A stretch of 64,000 nucleotides of DNA from Bryobacteraceae bacterium (lineage in GTDB: Bacteria > Acidobacteriota > Terriglobia > Bryobacterales > Bryobacteraceae): contig JARKOC010000332.1 of the NCBI GenBank assembly GCA_029975915.1, positions 30,077 to 94,076 of the forward strand. The letters are read 5' to 3'. The position numbers and the translations under genes were made by a program. The notes below the pieces were generated by a model. It saw nothing but the letters and a program-made list of their open reading frames with translations, ran no database searches and was not told the origin of the DNA. Of the stretch, positions 7,360 to 15,960 are shown in pieces (position 1 is the first letter of the stretch; every line of letters begins with the position of its first letter).

Positions 7360-9189
7360 TTGCCCGGCGCATCGTCAGATCTGGCACTTGAACGATTGAG
7401 ACGGTTGGTCAGGGAGTTCCGCCACCTTCCGCGCATCCTGCGTCTGGTCCACCAAGCGGCAGGATGGAGGACTGCGGCATGGGCCGCACTGCTGTCGGTT
7501 GAAGGGGCTGTCCCACTGCTGACGGTCATGTTCTCCCGCCAGGTAGTCGACCAGTTGCTGAGTTCGCTTAAGACTGGGCGGATCGAACCGACCATTGCCG
7601 CCGCGGCGGGACTCGTGGCCACCGTTCTGGCTGGCGAACTTGTCTCGGCGGCAGCGGCTCATTTGCGCACAGTACAGGCTGAGATGGTCCGGGATCACAT
7701 ACACGAGCTCGTGCACCGCCAGTCTGTCCGGGCGGGCCTGGCGTTTTACGATTCGGCCGACTTCCACGACCACCTGCACCGGGCGCGGGCAGAAGCGGCA
7801 TACAGGCCGGTCCAACTGCTCGAAAGCCTGGGCGCCACGGCTCAAGCCGTCTTCACGCTTGCGGGATTCACCATTATTCTGGCGGCGTATGCCTGGTGGC
7901 TGCCACTAATCTTAATCGGCGGCGCTGTGCCGGCTCTCGCACTCCTGCTCCGATCCAGCCTTTTATTCCATCAATGGCGGCGCCAGTCGACGTCCGCGGA
8001 GCGCCGGACGTGGTATCTCGATTGGGTCCTTACCGCGGCTGAAACAGCCGCCGAAATCCGTCTGTTCGGCCTTGGCGGACTATTCAGCGGCGAGTTTGCC
8101 CGGTTGCGGAGTTCGCTGCGCCAGCAAAGGATCGAGATTTCAGTCCGGCAGGCCCGTGACCGCCTTGCCGCGTCCCTGGTCTCGTTCATGGCGGCCGGAA
8201 TCATTGGCGCCTGGATCCTGCTTCAGGCTCTGGCTGGACGATTCACGCCTGGCGATCTGGTTCTTTTCTACCAAGCACTCCAACAGGGACTTCGATTGGT
8301 ACATTCCCTGCTTGGCAACGCGGCGGACATTTATGGCAGCATGCTGTTTCTGGGCAACCTTTTTGAATTCCTGGATCTCCAGCCGGACGTGATCGAGCCG
8401 CACGACCCGCGTCCCGTACCATCAAAGCTCGCCGCTGGGATCACATTCAACCAGGTTTCGTTTTCCTACCCAGGATCGAAGGCTGCTTTAATCGAGGGAC
8501 TGGACCTGTTGCTCCCGGCCGGAAAGATGACGGCGGTAGCGGGTGCAAACGGTTCCGGAAAGTCCACACTCGTTAAGCTCCTTTGCCGTTTCTATGACCC
8601 GCAACGCGGCTCGATCGAATTTGACGGGATTGACCTCCGGCTCTTCGATCCCGCGGAGTTGCGCCGGGCAATTACTGGCCTACTTCAGGGCGCGGCGCGA
8701 TTCCACGATACTTTCGCCCGCAATGTTTGGATGGGCGACGTTTCCGGTCCGCCGGACCAGAGCAGAATCCGGCAGGCCGCCGTAGGAGCCTCCGCAGCGG
8801 CGATCGCCGAAGCTCTGCCATGCGGAATTGAAACCATGCTAGGCCGTGATTTCGAGGCCGGGCACGAACTCTCAGCCGGACAGTGGCAGCGATTGGCCCT
8901 GGCACGCGGTTTCTACCGGCAGGCTCCGCTGTTGATCCTAGATGAACCGACCGCCTCGATGGACCCCTGGGCCGAGTCTGAATGGCTGGCCGGTTTCAGG
9001 TCCCTGACTGCCGGCCAGACGGTGCTGCTCATCACCCACCGCTTCACCGCCGCCCGGCACGCCGACACGATCCATGTCCTGGATGCCGGGCGAATCGTCG
9101 AATCGGGTTCGCACGCGGAGTTGCTATCGCAGAACGGCCTGTACGCGAAGGGGTGGGCCGCACAAACAGGCGGCGGGCCACGCCCATGA
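7360..9189 (+). CDS. Lasso peptide ABC exporter (fused TMD-NBD)
   Basis: About 609 residues: a six-helix type-1 exporter domain followed by a nucleotide-binding domain. The domain has Walker A GANGSGKST (about 394-402), Q-loop GLLQG, signature LSAGQWQRLALARG (about 504), Walker B LLILDEPTASMD (about 525) and H-loop LLITHR. It is the D-type exporter expected in a lasso cluster and would give self-immunity. No in-frame ATG occurs near the natural start; TTG at 7360 or 7396 (or CTG at 7381) are candidates and none has a clear ribosome site. The frame stays open upstream to 6982, but that part lies opposite B2. The next gene overlaps its stop (ATGA). Confidence 0.85.
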   Translation: MPGASSDLALERLRRLVREFRHLPRILRLVHQAAGWRTAAWAALLSVEGAVPLLTVMFSRQVVDQLLSSLKTGRIEPTIAAAAGLVATVLAGELVSAAAAHLRTVQAEMVRDHIHELVHRQSVRAGLAFYDSADFHDHLHRARAEAAYRPVQLLESLGATAQAVFTLAGFTIILAAYAWWLPLILIGGAVPALALLLRSSLLFHQWRRQSTSAERRTWYLDWVLTAAETAAEIRLFGLGGLFSGEFARLRSSLRQQRIEISVRQARDRLAASLVSFMAAGIIGAWILLQALAGRFTPGDLVLFYQALQQGLRLVHSLLGNAADIYGSMLFLGNLFEFLDLQPDVIEPHDPRPVPSKLAAGITFNQVSFSYPGSKAALIEGLDLLLPAGKMTAVAGANGSGKSTLVKLLCRFYDPQRGSIEFDGIDLRLFDPAELRRAITGLLQGAARFHDTFARNVWMGDVSGPPDQSRIRQAAVGASAAAIAEALPCGIETMLGRDFEAGHELSAGQWQRLALARGFYRQAPLLILDEPTASMDPWAESEWLAGFRSLTAGQTVLLITHRFTAARHADTIHVLDAGRIVESGSHAELLSQNGLYAKGWAAQTGGGPRP

Positions 9190-10292
9190 GCCCGGAACTG
9201 AGGCTTGTTCTCGCCAGCGCGGCGACGGTCCCTTCAGAGGCGGCCAAGGCATTCTGGGCAGACTTGGCCTCGGGCGGACTGAACTGGGACGAAGTCTTGG
9301 AACTTGCGGCCAAGCACCGCGTCCGCCCAGCACTTTTTAAGAACTTAGGTGCGTTACTGCCGCCGTCTTATCTGGCGCGAATGGAGCAGGCGTGCGAGGC
9401 CATCTCCGCCCATAACCGCTTTCTGGCGTCGGAACTTTGTTCGGTGATGCAGATGCTCGAAGCATGCGGAGTTCAGGCGATCGCCTTTAAGGGTCCCGTA
9501 TTTGCTCAGCAGGTTTGCGGCGACATCACTCAGGCCGAGTTCGCCGACCTGGATCTGCTGGTTCCGCGTGAATTGGCATGGCTTGCCGTCGAAACACTAG
9601 AAGGACAAGGCTACCACTGCGAATACGCGGCCGGAAACTGGCGCCGCCAGGTCCTACTCGACTTGGAGTGCGAGGTGACCTTGGCTCATCCCGCTGGCCA
9701 CACCGTGGACCTCCACTGGGACTTCACCGCTCCGTATTACCGCCCATTCCCCATCACGCTTCCAGTTGAAACCGTCGAAGTCCATGTGCTGGGTTCGCCC
9801 TTGCGTACTCTTGCTTACGAGGATGCCGCTTTGTTTGCCATCGGGCACCTATCCCGGCACGGTTTTTGGATCGCAAAGGAGACGGCCCAAATCGCTTCGA
9901 TTCTTGGTTCTATACAGACGCTCGACTGGGATCGCGTCCTGGAGAGGGCCTCGCGGCAGGGCTGCCGCCGGATGGCTCTTTTCGCCGTGGCCGCGGCCGC
10001 CGAGTTTCACCAGGCTCAGATCCCGGCGACGCTGGCGCAAACGTTGTCCCGTGAGCGTCACTGGCTGAACGGCGCACTGTTCCGGAGCAAACGGTCGTTC
10101 GACGGCGCGGCAAGTCATCCTCCAAGTGCGCTGCCGAGACTCGCCATGAGACTTAGCCATCTGGATTCAATCGGCCAGCGCGCAGGGCATATGGCGCGAT
10201 TTCTGTTCACGCCCCGCCCCGCGGTTTGGTCGCGATTGCCTTGGGCCGGTCTGCTGGCGGGAAGGTTGCTGCGCGGGCGAGGCCACCCGTGA
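9186..10292 (+). CDS. Nucleotidyltransferase family protein of the lasso cluster
   Basis: This 368-residue protein resembles the uncharacterised nucleotidyltransferase family (NTP_transf_5-like). Visible elements are AIAFKGPVFAQQV and FADLDLLVP with a DxD metal pair at about 121-123, then VDLHWDF. ATG at 9186 overlaps the exporter stop (ATGA), so the two are translationally coupled. Homologues occur in lasso clusters beside HPr-kinase-like genes; in pseudomycoidin biosynthesis the nucleotidyltransferase PsmN adds sugar to the phosphate placed by the kinase (recalled from literature). A similar second-step modification is inferred here, but the transferred group is unknown. Confidence 0.8.
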   Translation: MSPELRLVLASAATVPSEAAKAFWADLASGGLNWDEVLELAAKHRVRPALFKNLGALLPPSYLARMEQACEAISAHNRFLASELCSVMQMLEACGVQAIAFKGPVFAQQVCGDITQAEFADLDLLVPRELAWLAVETLEGQGYHCEYAAGNWRRQVLLDLECEVTLAHPAGHTVDLHWDFTAPYYRPFPITLPVETVEVHVLGSPLRTLAYEDAALFAIGHLSRHGFWIAKETAQIASILGSIQTLDWDRVLERASRQGCRRMALFAVAAAAEFHQAQIPATLAQTLSRERHWLNGALFRSKRSFDGAASHPPSALPRLAMRLSHLDSIGQRAGHMARFLFTPRPAVWSRLPWAGLLAGRLLRGRGHP

Positions 10293-10309
10293 GCGCCTAA
10301 TTCAGAGTC

Positions 10310-12265
10310 TCACCGTTGGAGGTAAAGCACCCAAACCTGACTCGCAGAGGGCCCGCGGTTCAGGAACGTGTAGTAAGGCGTGAAGATCAAATCCACCGGC
10401 TCGCCGGGCCGGGCCAGCGATTCCCCCATCCTGGTGTAGAGAGGTAGCGAATCATAGGCCGCCACCGCTTTTCGCCCTTTATGCGTGAGTGTCACGACGC
10501 CGCCCAGCAGGTTCGGTTCATACTGTTCCGCGAAATCACCTGAACCATCTCCAGTGAGGCTCAGATAGCTCTCCAGCACATTCACTCCCGGCGCTTGGCC
10601 GGCCTGTTCCAGCAGATAGACGACCGGGCCGCGGCGTACCGCCGCTCGCCCTTGATTACTGGCCACTAATGGATTGGAGACCAAAACCTGCGGCTTCATG
10701 TCGAAGGAAACACGGACAGAATCGCCTTTTCGCCATACGCGCCGGATTTCAAAGTAGGAACCCGGCCGAGGCTCGCCGGAGGCTTTACGGCCGCCGACTG
10801 TCACCGAAGCCGACCGCGCCCAACCAGGGATGCGCAGCATCAGGGAAAACTCGGCGGCTGGCGCTTCTTCAAATGTCAGATCGACGGTTCCCTGCCACGG
10901 GTATTTTGTCGCTTGAGTGAGTTTGACCGGTGCGCCGCCGTCGAGTTTCCAGTCTAAGCGATTGTTGTCATAAAGATGAACCCACAGGCCCTCCTTGCTA
11001 ATGCCATAGAAGTAGCCCGGCAAAGAAGCCAGCATGCGTTGCAGATTCGGCGGGCAGCAGGTGGTGGTGTACCAGGGATTGCGAATTCGTTTGGACGCCT
11101 CCTCGGTGAGTTCAAGCGGATTGCGATAGCAGTACATCGTTCCGTCGAGCGACATACCGGAGTTGATGGAGTTGTAGATCGCCGTCTCGACGATGTCAGC
11201 GAACCGCGCTTCGCCGGTGGCCGCCAGCATGCGCCAGTTCCACATCAGGTTGGCGATGGCGGCGCAACTCTCGGTATAGGCTTTGGCATTGGGCAATTCG
11301 TACGGATCGCCGAATGTTTCGCCGGCGGCGCGCGATCCGGTGCCTCCGGTGACATACATTTTGCTTTTGACGAGATCAGCCCAGAGGCGTTCGAGCGCTG
11401 CTTTATAGGCGGAATCGCCTGTCTCCAGGTAATAGTCCGCCGCGCCGGAAGCCGCATACCCGGCGCGGACGGCATGGCCCTCAATGACCGTCCGGTCCGT
11501 GAACGGGCGTCCACTGAAGGTGTAGCTCATCTGGGCCGGAGTCAGTTTCAGGCGCGCGCCGTCGCCGCGCAGGATGTATCCGGCGAGGTCCAGGAACTCC
11601 TTGCGGCCCGTAGTCCGGTACAGTTCGACCAGCGCCAGTTCGATTTCAGGGTGGCCGGCGAGCAGCGGCTGCTTTTCCGGGCCGAAATCGCGTAACAGGT
11701 ACTCGACGAAGCGGATGCCGCCGTCCATCAGCTTGCTGTTGCCGGTGGCGCGGTAGTAGGCGATGCCGGCTTGAAGCATGTGGCCGAGGCAATACAGTTC
11801 ATGGCCGGTGACCATCTCTTTCCAGCGGCGGTCCTTGCGATCCTCGATCCAGTAGGTATTGAGGTAGCCGCTGGCCTCCTGGGCAGCGAGGATCTCGTCG
11901 GTCAGCTTGTCGAAGGTTGCGCGGAGTTTTGGGTCGTCGGCCGTCTGAAGGACAAAGGCAGCGGCCTCCATCCATTTGTAGATGTCCGAGTCAGTGAACA
12001 GCGGGCCTCTGCGAGGGACGTTCTTCCCGGCCAGACGCCGGAAGTTATCAACAATGCCGTGCTCCTCGAGAAGGTCCAGCAAAGTTGGGATGCTGCGCTC
12101 GACATTCGTCTTCATGCGAGGCGCCCAGAAGCCGTCACGCATCGTTACGGCCGAGACTGGCACGTTTCTCACCTTTGCATAGGGCGATTTCTCAAGGTTC
12201 AGCACCATACGGTCGGCCCCCGGCGCCAGTGAACTCATCACGCAAAAAACCAGCAGGAATCTCAT
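10310..12265 (-). CDS. Glycoside hydrolase family 127 (DUF1680) beta-L-arabinofuranosidase-like
   Basis: This 651-residue protein begins with an export signal (MRFLLVFCVMSSLAPGA) and follows the GH127 pattern. It has RDGFWAPRMKTN near the start, an alpha/alpha-barrel with repeated helix pairs, YVTGGTGSR followed by AYTESCAAIANLMWNWRM, and TTCCPPNLQRMLAS. The Glu, and the Cys residues of ESC and CCPP, correspond to the zinc-bound Cys/Glu catalytic centre known for HypBA1. It likely removes L-arabinofuranose from plant glycans in the periplasm or outside the cell. It is divergent from the TonB receptor at 12500, sharing a 234-bp intergenic region with a putative operator. Confidence 0.9.
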   Translation of the reverse strand: MRFLLVFCVMSSLAPGADRMVLNLEKSPYAKVRNVPVSAVTMRDGFWAPRMKTNVERSIPTLLDLLEEHGIVDNFRRLAGKNVPRRGPLFTDSDIYKWMEAAAFVLQTADDPKLRATFDKLTDEILAAQEASGYLNTYWIEDRKDRRWKEMVTGHELYCLGHMLQAGIAYYRATGNSKLMDGGIRFVEYLLRDFGPEKQPLLAGHPEIELALVELYRTTGRKEFLDLAGYILRGDGARLKLTPAQMSYTFSGRPFTDRTVIEGHAVRAGYAASGAADYYLETGDSAYKAALERLWADLVKSKMYVTGGTGSRAAGETFGDPYELPNAKAYTESCAAIANLMWNWRMLAATGEARFADIVETAIYNSINSGMSLDGTMYCYRNPLELTEEASKRIRNPWYTTTCCPPNLQRMLASLPGYFYGISKEGLWVHLYDNNRLDWKLDGGAPVKLTQATKYPWQGTVDLTFEEAPAAEFSLMLRIPGWARSASVTVGGRKASGEPRPGSYFEIRRVWRKGDSVRVSFDMKPQVLVSNPLVASNQGRAAVRRGPVVYLLEQAGQAPGVNVLESYLSLTGDGSGDFAEQYEPNLLGGVVTLTHKGRKAVAAYDSLPLYTRMGESLARPGEPVDLIFTPYYTFLNRGPSASQVWVLYLQR

Positions 12266-12455
12266 CAGCTAACTCCTATCCCGTTCATTCCATTCGAGAT
12301 TAATCGTATCGCAAGCCAGCTGTGCGCAGGGGCAATGAAGTACTCAACCGAATCTCGTTCGAGCACGGGGAGCACCGCGGCAAATGAAAACCGACTCATA
12401 TGGGAAATTTTCCTTGCTACTGATATGGCATCTCTGTTAGGCTCTGTAGCCAAAC

Positions 12456-12473
12456 TGTAACGTTGTTGTTACA
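12456..12473. promoter_or_regulatory. Inverted repeat, putative operator
   Basis: TGTAAC-gttgtt-GTTACA is a perfect 6-bp dyad with a six-base spacer. It lies about 27 bases upstream of the TonB receptor ATG and is directly followed by a second small palindrome AAACGTTT (12473-12480). It sits in the divergent region between the GH127 gene and the receptor gene, where a sugar-responsive repressor could act on one or both. No regulator gene is adjacent, so the factor is unknown. Confidence 0.4.
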
Positions 12474-12499
12474 AACGTTTACGTCAAGAGGGGTTTCCC

Positions 12500-15400
12500 A
12501 TGGTTCAGTTGCTTTCTCTGTTTTGCTTATTGCTGGCGGTTTCGATGGCCGTGCCAGCACAAGTCCTTTACGGTTCTCTGGTCGGGAATGTGACCGACGC
12601 TTCCAGCGCAGCCGTCCCCGACGCCAAGGTCGTCGCGAAGGAAATGCGCACTGGTTTCGTTCGCGAAGCTACAACCAACGAGAGCGGCCAGTACCAGATC
12701 TCAACTCTGCCAGGCGGCACTTACGAAATCACCGTCGCCAAACAGGGCTTTACAACGTTTGCGGCCCGCGAAATTGCGGTCGCCGTCAACGCCGCCACTA
12801 GAGTCGATGCCTCTCTCCAGGTCGGCGGGCTCGCCGAGACTATTCAGGTCGAAGCGGCTCCTCCCGCGATTCAGACTGATCGCGCCGAGGTCCGCGCCGA
12901 GATCGGTGCGAAACAGTTTGAAAACGCTCCATTACCTCCTGGCCGCAATTATTCACACATGTTCAAGACCCTGCCGGGCTTTACGTATCCGCGCAACGGC
13001 AACGGGCCGAGCGTCGATCCCTCCCGAGCCGCCCTATACAACGTCAACGGCACCAGCCGCAGTTCTAACGCCGTCCGCATAGAGGGCGCCGGCGTAAATC
13101 AGATCTGGCTTCCGCACCTCCCCGGCTACACGCCCGCGCTGGAAGCCGTAGAGGCCGTGAATGTCACAACTAACTCCTTCGATGCCGAAACTGGTCTCGC
13201 GGGTGGCGCGGCGGTCAACGTCCAGATCAAGAGCGGCACCAACCAGATGCACGGCTCGCTGTTCGAATACCACAACAGCAATGCCACCAAAGCGAAGCCT
13301 TTCTTCCTGCCCGCCGGCCAACGTAATCCAAAACAGATCCTCAACCAGGCCGGCGGCACCTTCGGCGGCCCGATCATCAAGGACAGACTCTTCTACTTCG
13401 GCAGTTATGAATCTACCTGGGACCGCCAGTTCGGTTCCCGCCTCCTTACCGTTCCCACCGCTGCTATCAAAGCTGGCGACATGTCGGCTTCGCCCAACCT
13501 TGTCTATGACCCGGCCACCGGCGCAACCAACGGTTCCGGCCGCACGCCCTTCCCCGACAAGCGGATTCCCGACTCCCGGATGGAGCCTATCGCTTTGAAA
13601 ATTCAGAGCATGCTTCCGGCGCCCACGTTCCCGAACCAACTCACCAACAACCTCTTCGCTCAGGGTCCCTACTTCTTCAATTCAAAGAAGTTCGATGGCA
13701 AGATCAACTGGAATCCTTCCACCAACCTCACGATGTTCGCCCGCGGAGGCGTTCAGGATCACTATTTTGACAGTGCGCCGAGCCTGGGCGAAATCCTCGG
13801 CGTGCCCGTCTATTCACCGGCCTCCGTTTCAGGCGGAACCTACGGCACCACCGGCAATATGGCCGTCGGTATCACCTACGTCCTACGCCCCACGCTCATC
13901 CTCGATGGTAACTTTGGATACACCGCCTATGACGCCAATTCAGAGGAACGTGGTCTGGGCAAGAACATTGGCCGCGATGTTCTTGGCATCCCTGGCACCA
14001 ACGGCACCCGTTATTTCGAGAGCGGCTACCCGCGGTTTTCCGTCTCCAACTACGCAGTCATGGGCGCGCAGGGCAACTCTTCCCGGCCCTTTTACAACCG
14101 CGACCCGCGCTTCCAGTTCGTCGGCAATGCTTCCTGGACCAAGGGCACTCACAACATCCGCTTCGGATTCGATTCCTCCAAGCAGCAGATCAACCACACG
14201 CAGGCTGAGTTCGTTGGCGCTCTGCACGGGCCTTCTGGCGGCTTCACTTTTGCCGGCGGACCAACCACACTTCAGGGCGGCCCGGCGTCCAACCAATTCA
14301 ACACCTGGTCGGCTTTCCTGCTCGGCTTGCCGACAGGAATCGGCCGCATTCTCCAAGTGCCAGAGGAATACTCCGTCCGCGCTTCAATGCATTCGCTTTA
14401 CTTCCGCGATCAGTGGCAGGTCACGCGTCGCTTGACGGTTTCTCTCGGGACCCGTTGGGAGTACTTCCCCATGCCTCGCCGCGCGGATCGGGGCCTGGAA
14501 CGATACAATCCCGTCACCAACAAGATGCATGTCTGCGGCGTCGGCGATGTCCCCATGGACTGCGGCGTGGAACAAAGCAAGACCCTGTTCGGCCCGCGCG
14601 CCGGTTTGGCCTTCCGCCTTAAGGATGACTTTGTGATCCGCGCCGGCTACGGCATCACCGTCGATCCCTACAGCCTAGCCCGCCCCATGCGCACCAACTA
14701 CCCGATGCTCGTTGTGCTCAATTTGAACGGCGTCAACTCGTTCCAACCGGCCGGCCGTCTCCGCGACGGTATCCCCACCCTCCAGGCGCCCAACTTGGGC
14801 AACGGCATTATCGACATCGGCAACGCCGTCGCCGCCAACGCGCTCGAAGACAAATACAACCGCGGTTACATCCAGAGTTGGAACTTCACCATCCAGAAGA
14901 AGCTGATCTGGGGTTTTGTCGGCCAAGCCGGCTATGTGGCAACGCGCCAGATCAACCAGGTAGGTTTCGCCGAGCTCAACGCCGCTCCTATCAACGGCGG
15001 CAACAGCGGCCGGTTCCTGGCACAGAAGTTCGGACGCACAGCCGAAACCCGCCTCGTGACGCCTATAGGCAACTCACAATATGACGGACTTCAGATGTCA
15101 CTTGAGCGGCGGTTTTCCGGCGGTCTCCAGGTTGGCGTCTCGTATACCTGGTCGAAGGCGCTGGGTATCTGCTGTAGCGAAAACAGTGACGGGCTAGCTG
15201 CGATCCAACTGAAGGAGTACTATCATCTGAACCGCTCGGTCACCAACGCGAACTCCCCCAACAACCTGACCATGAACGGAGTTTGGGAACTCCCGTTTGG
15301 CACAGGCCGCAAATGGGCCAACCAGCGAGGCCCAATCACCTGGCTGGTCTCTGGCTGGCAGGTGAACGGCATCCTGAGCCTCGTTTCCGGACAACCGTTC

Positions 15401-15850
15401 TCGGTCACTGCCTCAAGTACTTCGCTCAACGCACCCGGAAATACACAGCGGGCCGACCAGGTGAAAGGCAGTGTGGCCATCATCGGCGGCGCCGGTACGG
15501 GACAGTCCTACTTCGATCCGTTCGCATTCAAACCGATTACGGATGCACGCTTCGGAACCGCGGGGTTCAACAGCCTTTACGGTCCCGGAATCGTCAACCT
15601 TGACGCAGGCCTGTTCCGGAGCTTCCGCATCAACGAACGCTTCACTATGCAGTTCCGCGCCGAGGCCTTCAACGCGACCAATACGCCTCACTTCGGAACA
15701 CCCGGCACCAACGTCTCGAATCTTCAGCTCAACGCAGACGGTACAATTCGGGCTCTCGGCGGATTCACCGAAATTACCAGCCTCCAGAATACCGGCCGCG
15801 ACGGAATCGACGAACGAGTCTTCCGTTTCGGCCTGCGGCTCAGCTTCTGA
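12500..15850 (+). CDS. Oar-like TonB-dependent outer membrane receptor
   Basis: 1116 residues. A signal peptide ends near MAVPAQ, followed by a carboxypeptidase-regulatory-like beta-sandwich (about 24-105: GSLVGNVTDAS, ISTLPGGTYEI). Then come a plug domain and a long beta-barrel that ends in Phe (RFGLRLSF), the usual outer-membrane insertion signal. Such receptors are greatly expanded in Acidobacteria and are thought to import oligosaccharides or other large nutrients using TonB energy. A strong ribosome site, AGAGGGG, precedes the ATG by seven bases. No SusD-like gene is beside it. It diverges from a GH127 hydrolase, suggesting uptake of arabinose-containing glycans, by inference only. Confidence 0.9.
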   Translation: MVQLLSLFCLLLAVSMAVPAQVLYGSLVGNVTDASSAAVPDAKVVAKEMRTGFVREATTNESGQYQISTLPGGTYEITVAKQGFTTFAAREIAVAVNAATRVDASLQVGGLAETIQVEAAPPAIQTDRAEVRAEIGAKQFENAPLPPGRNYSHMFKTLPGFTYPRNGNGPSVDPSRAALYNVNGTSRSSNAVRIEGAGVNQIWLPHLPGYTPALEAVEAVNVTTNSFDAETGLAGGAAVNVQIKSGTNQMHGSLFEYHNSNATKAKPFFLPAGQRNPKQILNQAGGTFGGPIIKDRLFYFGSYESTWDRQFGSRLLTVPTAAIKAGDMSASPNLVYDPATGATNGSGRTPFPDKRIPDSRMEPIALKIQSMLPAPTFPNQLTNNLFAQGPYFFNSKKFDGKINWNPSTNLTMFARGGVQDHYFDSAPSLGEILGVPVYSPASVSGGTYGTTGNMAVGITYVLRPTLILDGNFGYTAYDANSEERGLGKNIGRDVLGIPGTNGTRYFESGYPRFSVSNYAVMGAQGNSSRPFYNRDPRFQFVGNASWTKGTHNIRFGFDSSKQQINHTQAEFVGALHGPSGGFTFAGGPTTLQGGPASNQFNTWSAFLLGLPTGIGRILQVPEEYSVRASMHSLYFRDQWQVTRRLTVSLGTRWEYFPMPRRADRGLERYNPVTNKMHVCGVGDVPMDCGVEQSKTLFGPRAGLAFRLKDDFVIRAGYGITVDPYSLARPMRTNYPMLVVLNLNGVNSFQPAGRLRDGIPTLQAPNLGNGIIDIGNAVAANALEDKYNRGYIQSWNFTIQKKLIWGFVGQAGYVATRQINQVGFAELNAAPINGGNSGRFLAQKFGRTAETRLVTPIGNSQYDGLQMSLERRFSGGLQVGVSYTWSKALGICCSENSDGLAAIQLKEYYHLNRSVTNANSPNNLTMNGVWELPFGTGRKWANQRGPITWLVSGWQVNGILSLVSGQPFSVTASSTSLNAPGNTQRADQVKGSVAIIGGAGTGQSYFDPFAFKPITDARFGTAGFNSLYGPGIVNLDAGLFRSFRINERFTMQFRAEAFNATNTPHFGTPGTNVSNLQLNADGTIRALGGFTEITSLQNTGRDGIDERVFRFGLRLSF

Positions 15851-15889
15851 GCTGCAACGGTATCCGGGCATATTCCAATCAGTTGGAGT

Positions 15890-15915
15890 GCGCGGTTGGC
15901 GGGAGCCAGCCGCGC
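15890..15915 (+). terminator. Terminator-like hairpin after the TonB receptor gene
   Basis: GCGCGGTTGGC, tetraloop GGGA and GCCAGCCGCGC form an 11-bp stem with one G-U pair, 40 bases after the receptor stop. There is no T-run behind it, so it may be a Rho-assisted terminator or an mRNA-stabilising hairpin rather than a classical intrinsic terminator. Confidence 0.45.
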
Positions 15916-15960
15916 GTCATTGAATGACCGGGCGCCTCCGATCGTGGTAGGAATGATCTC

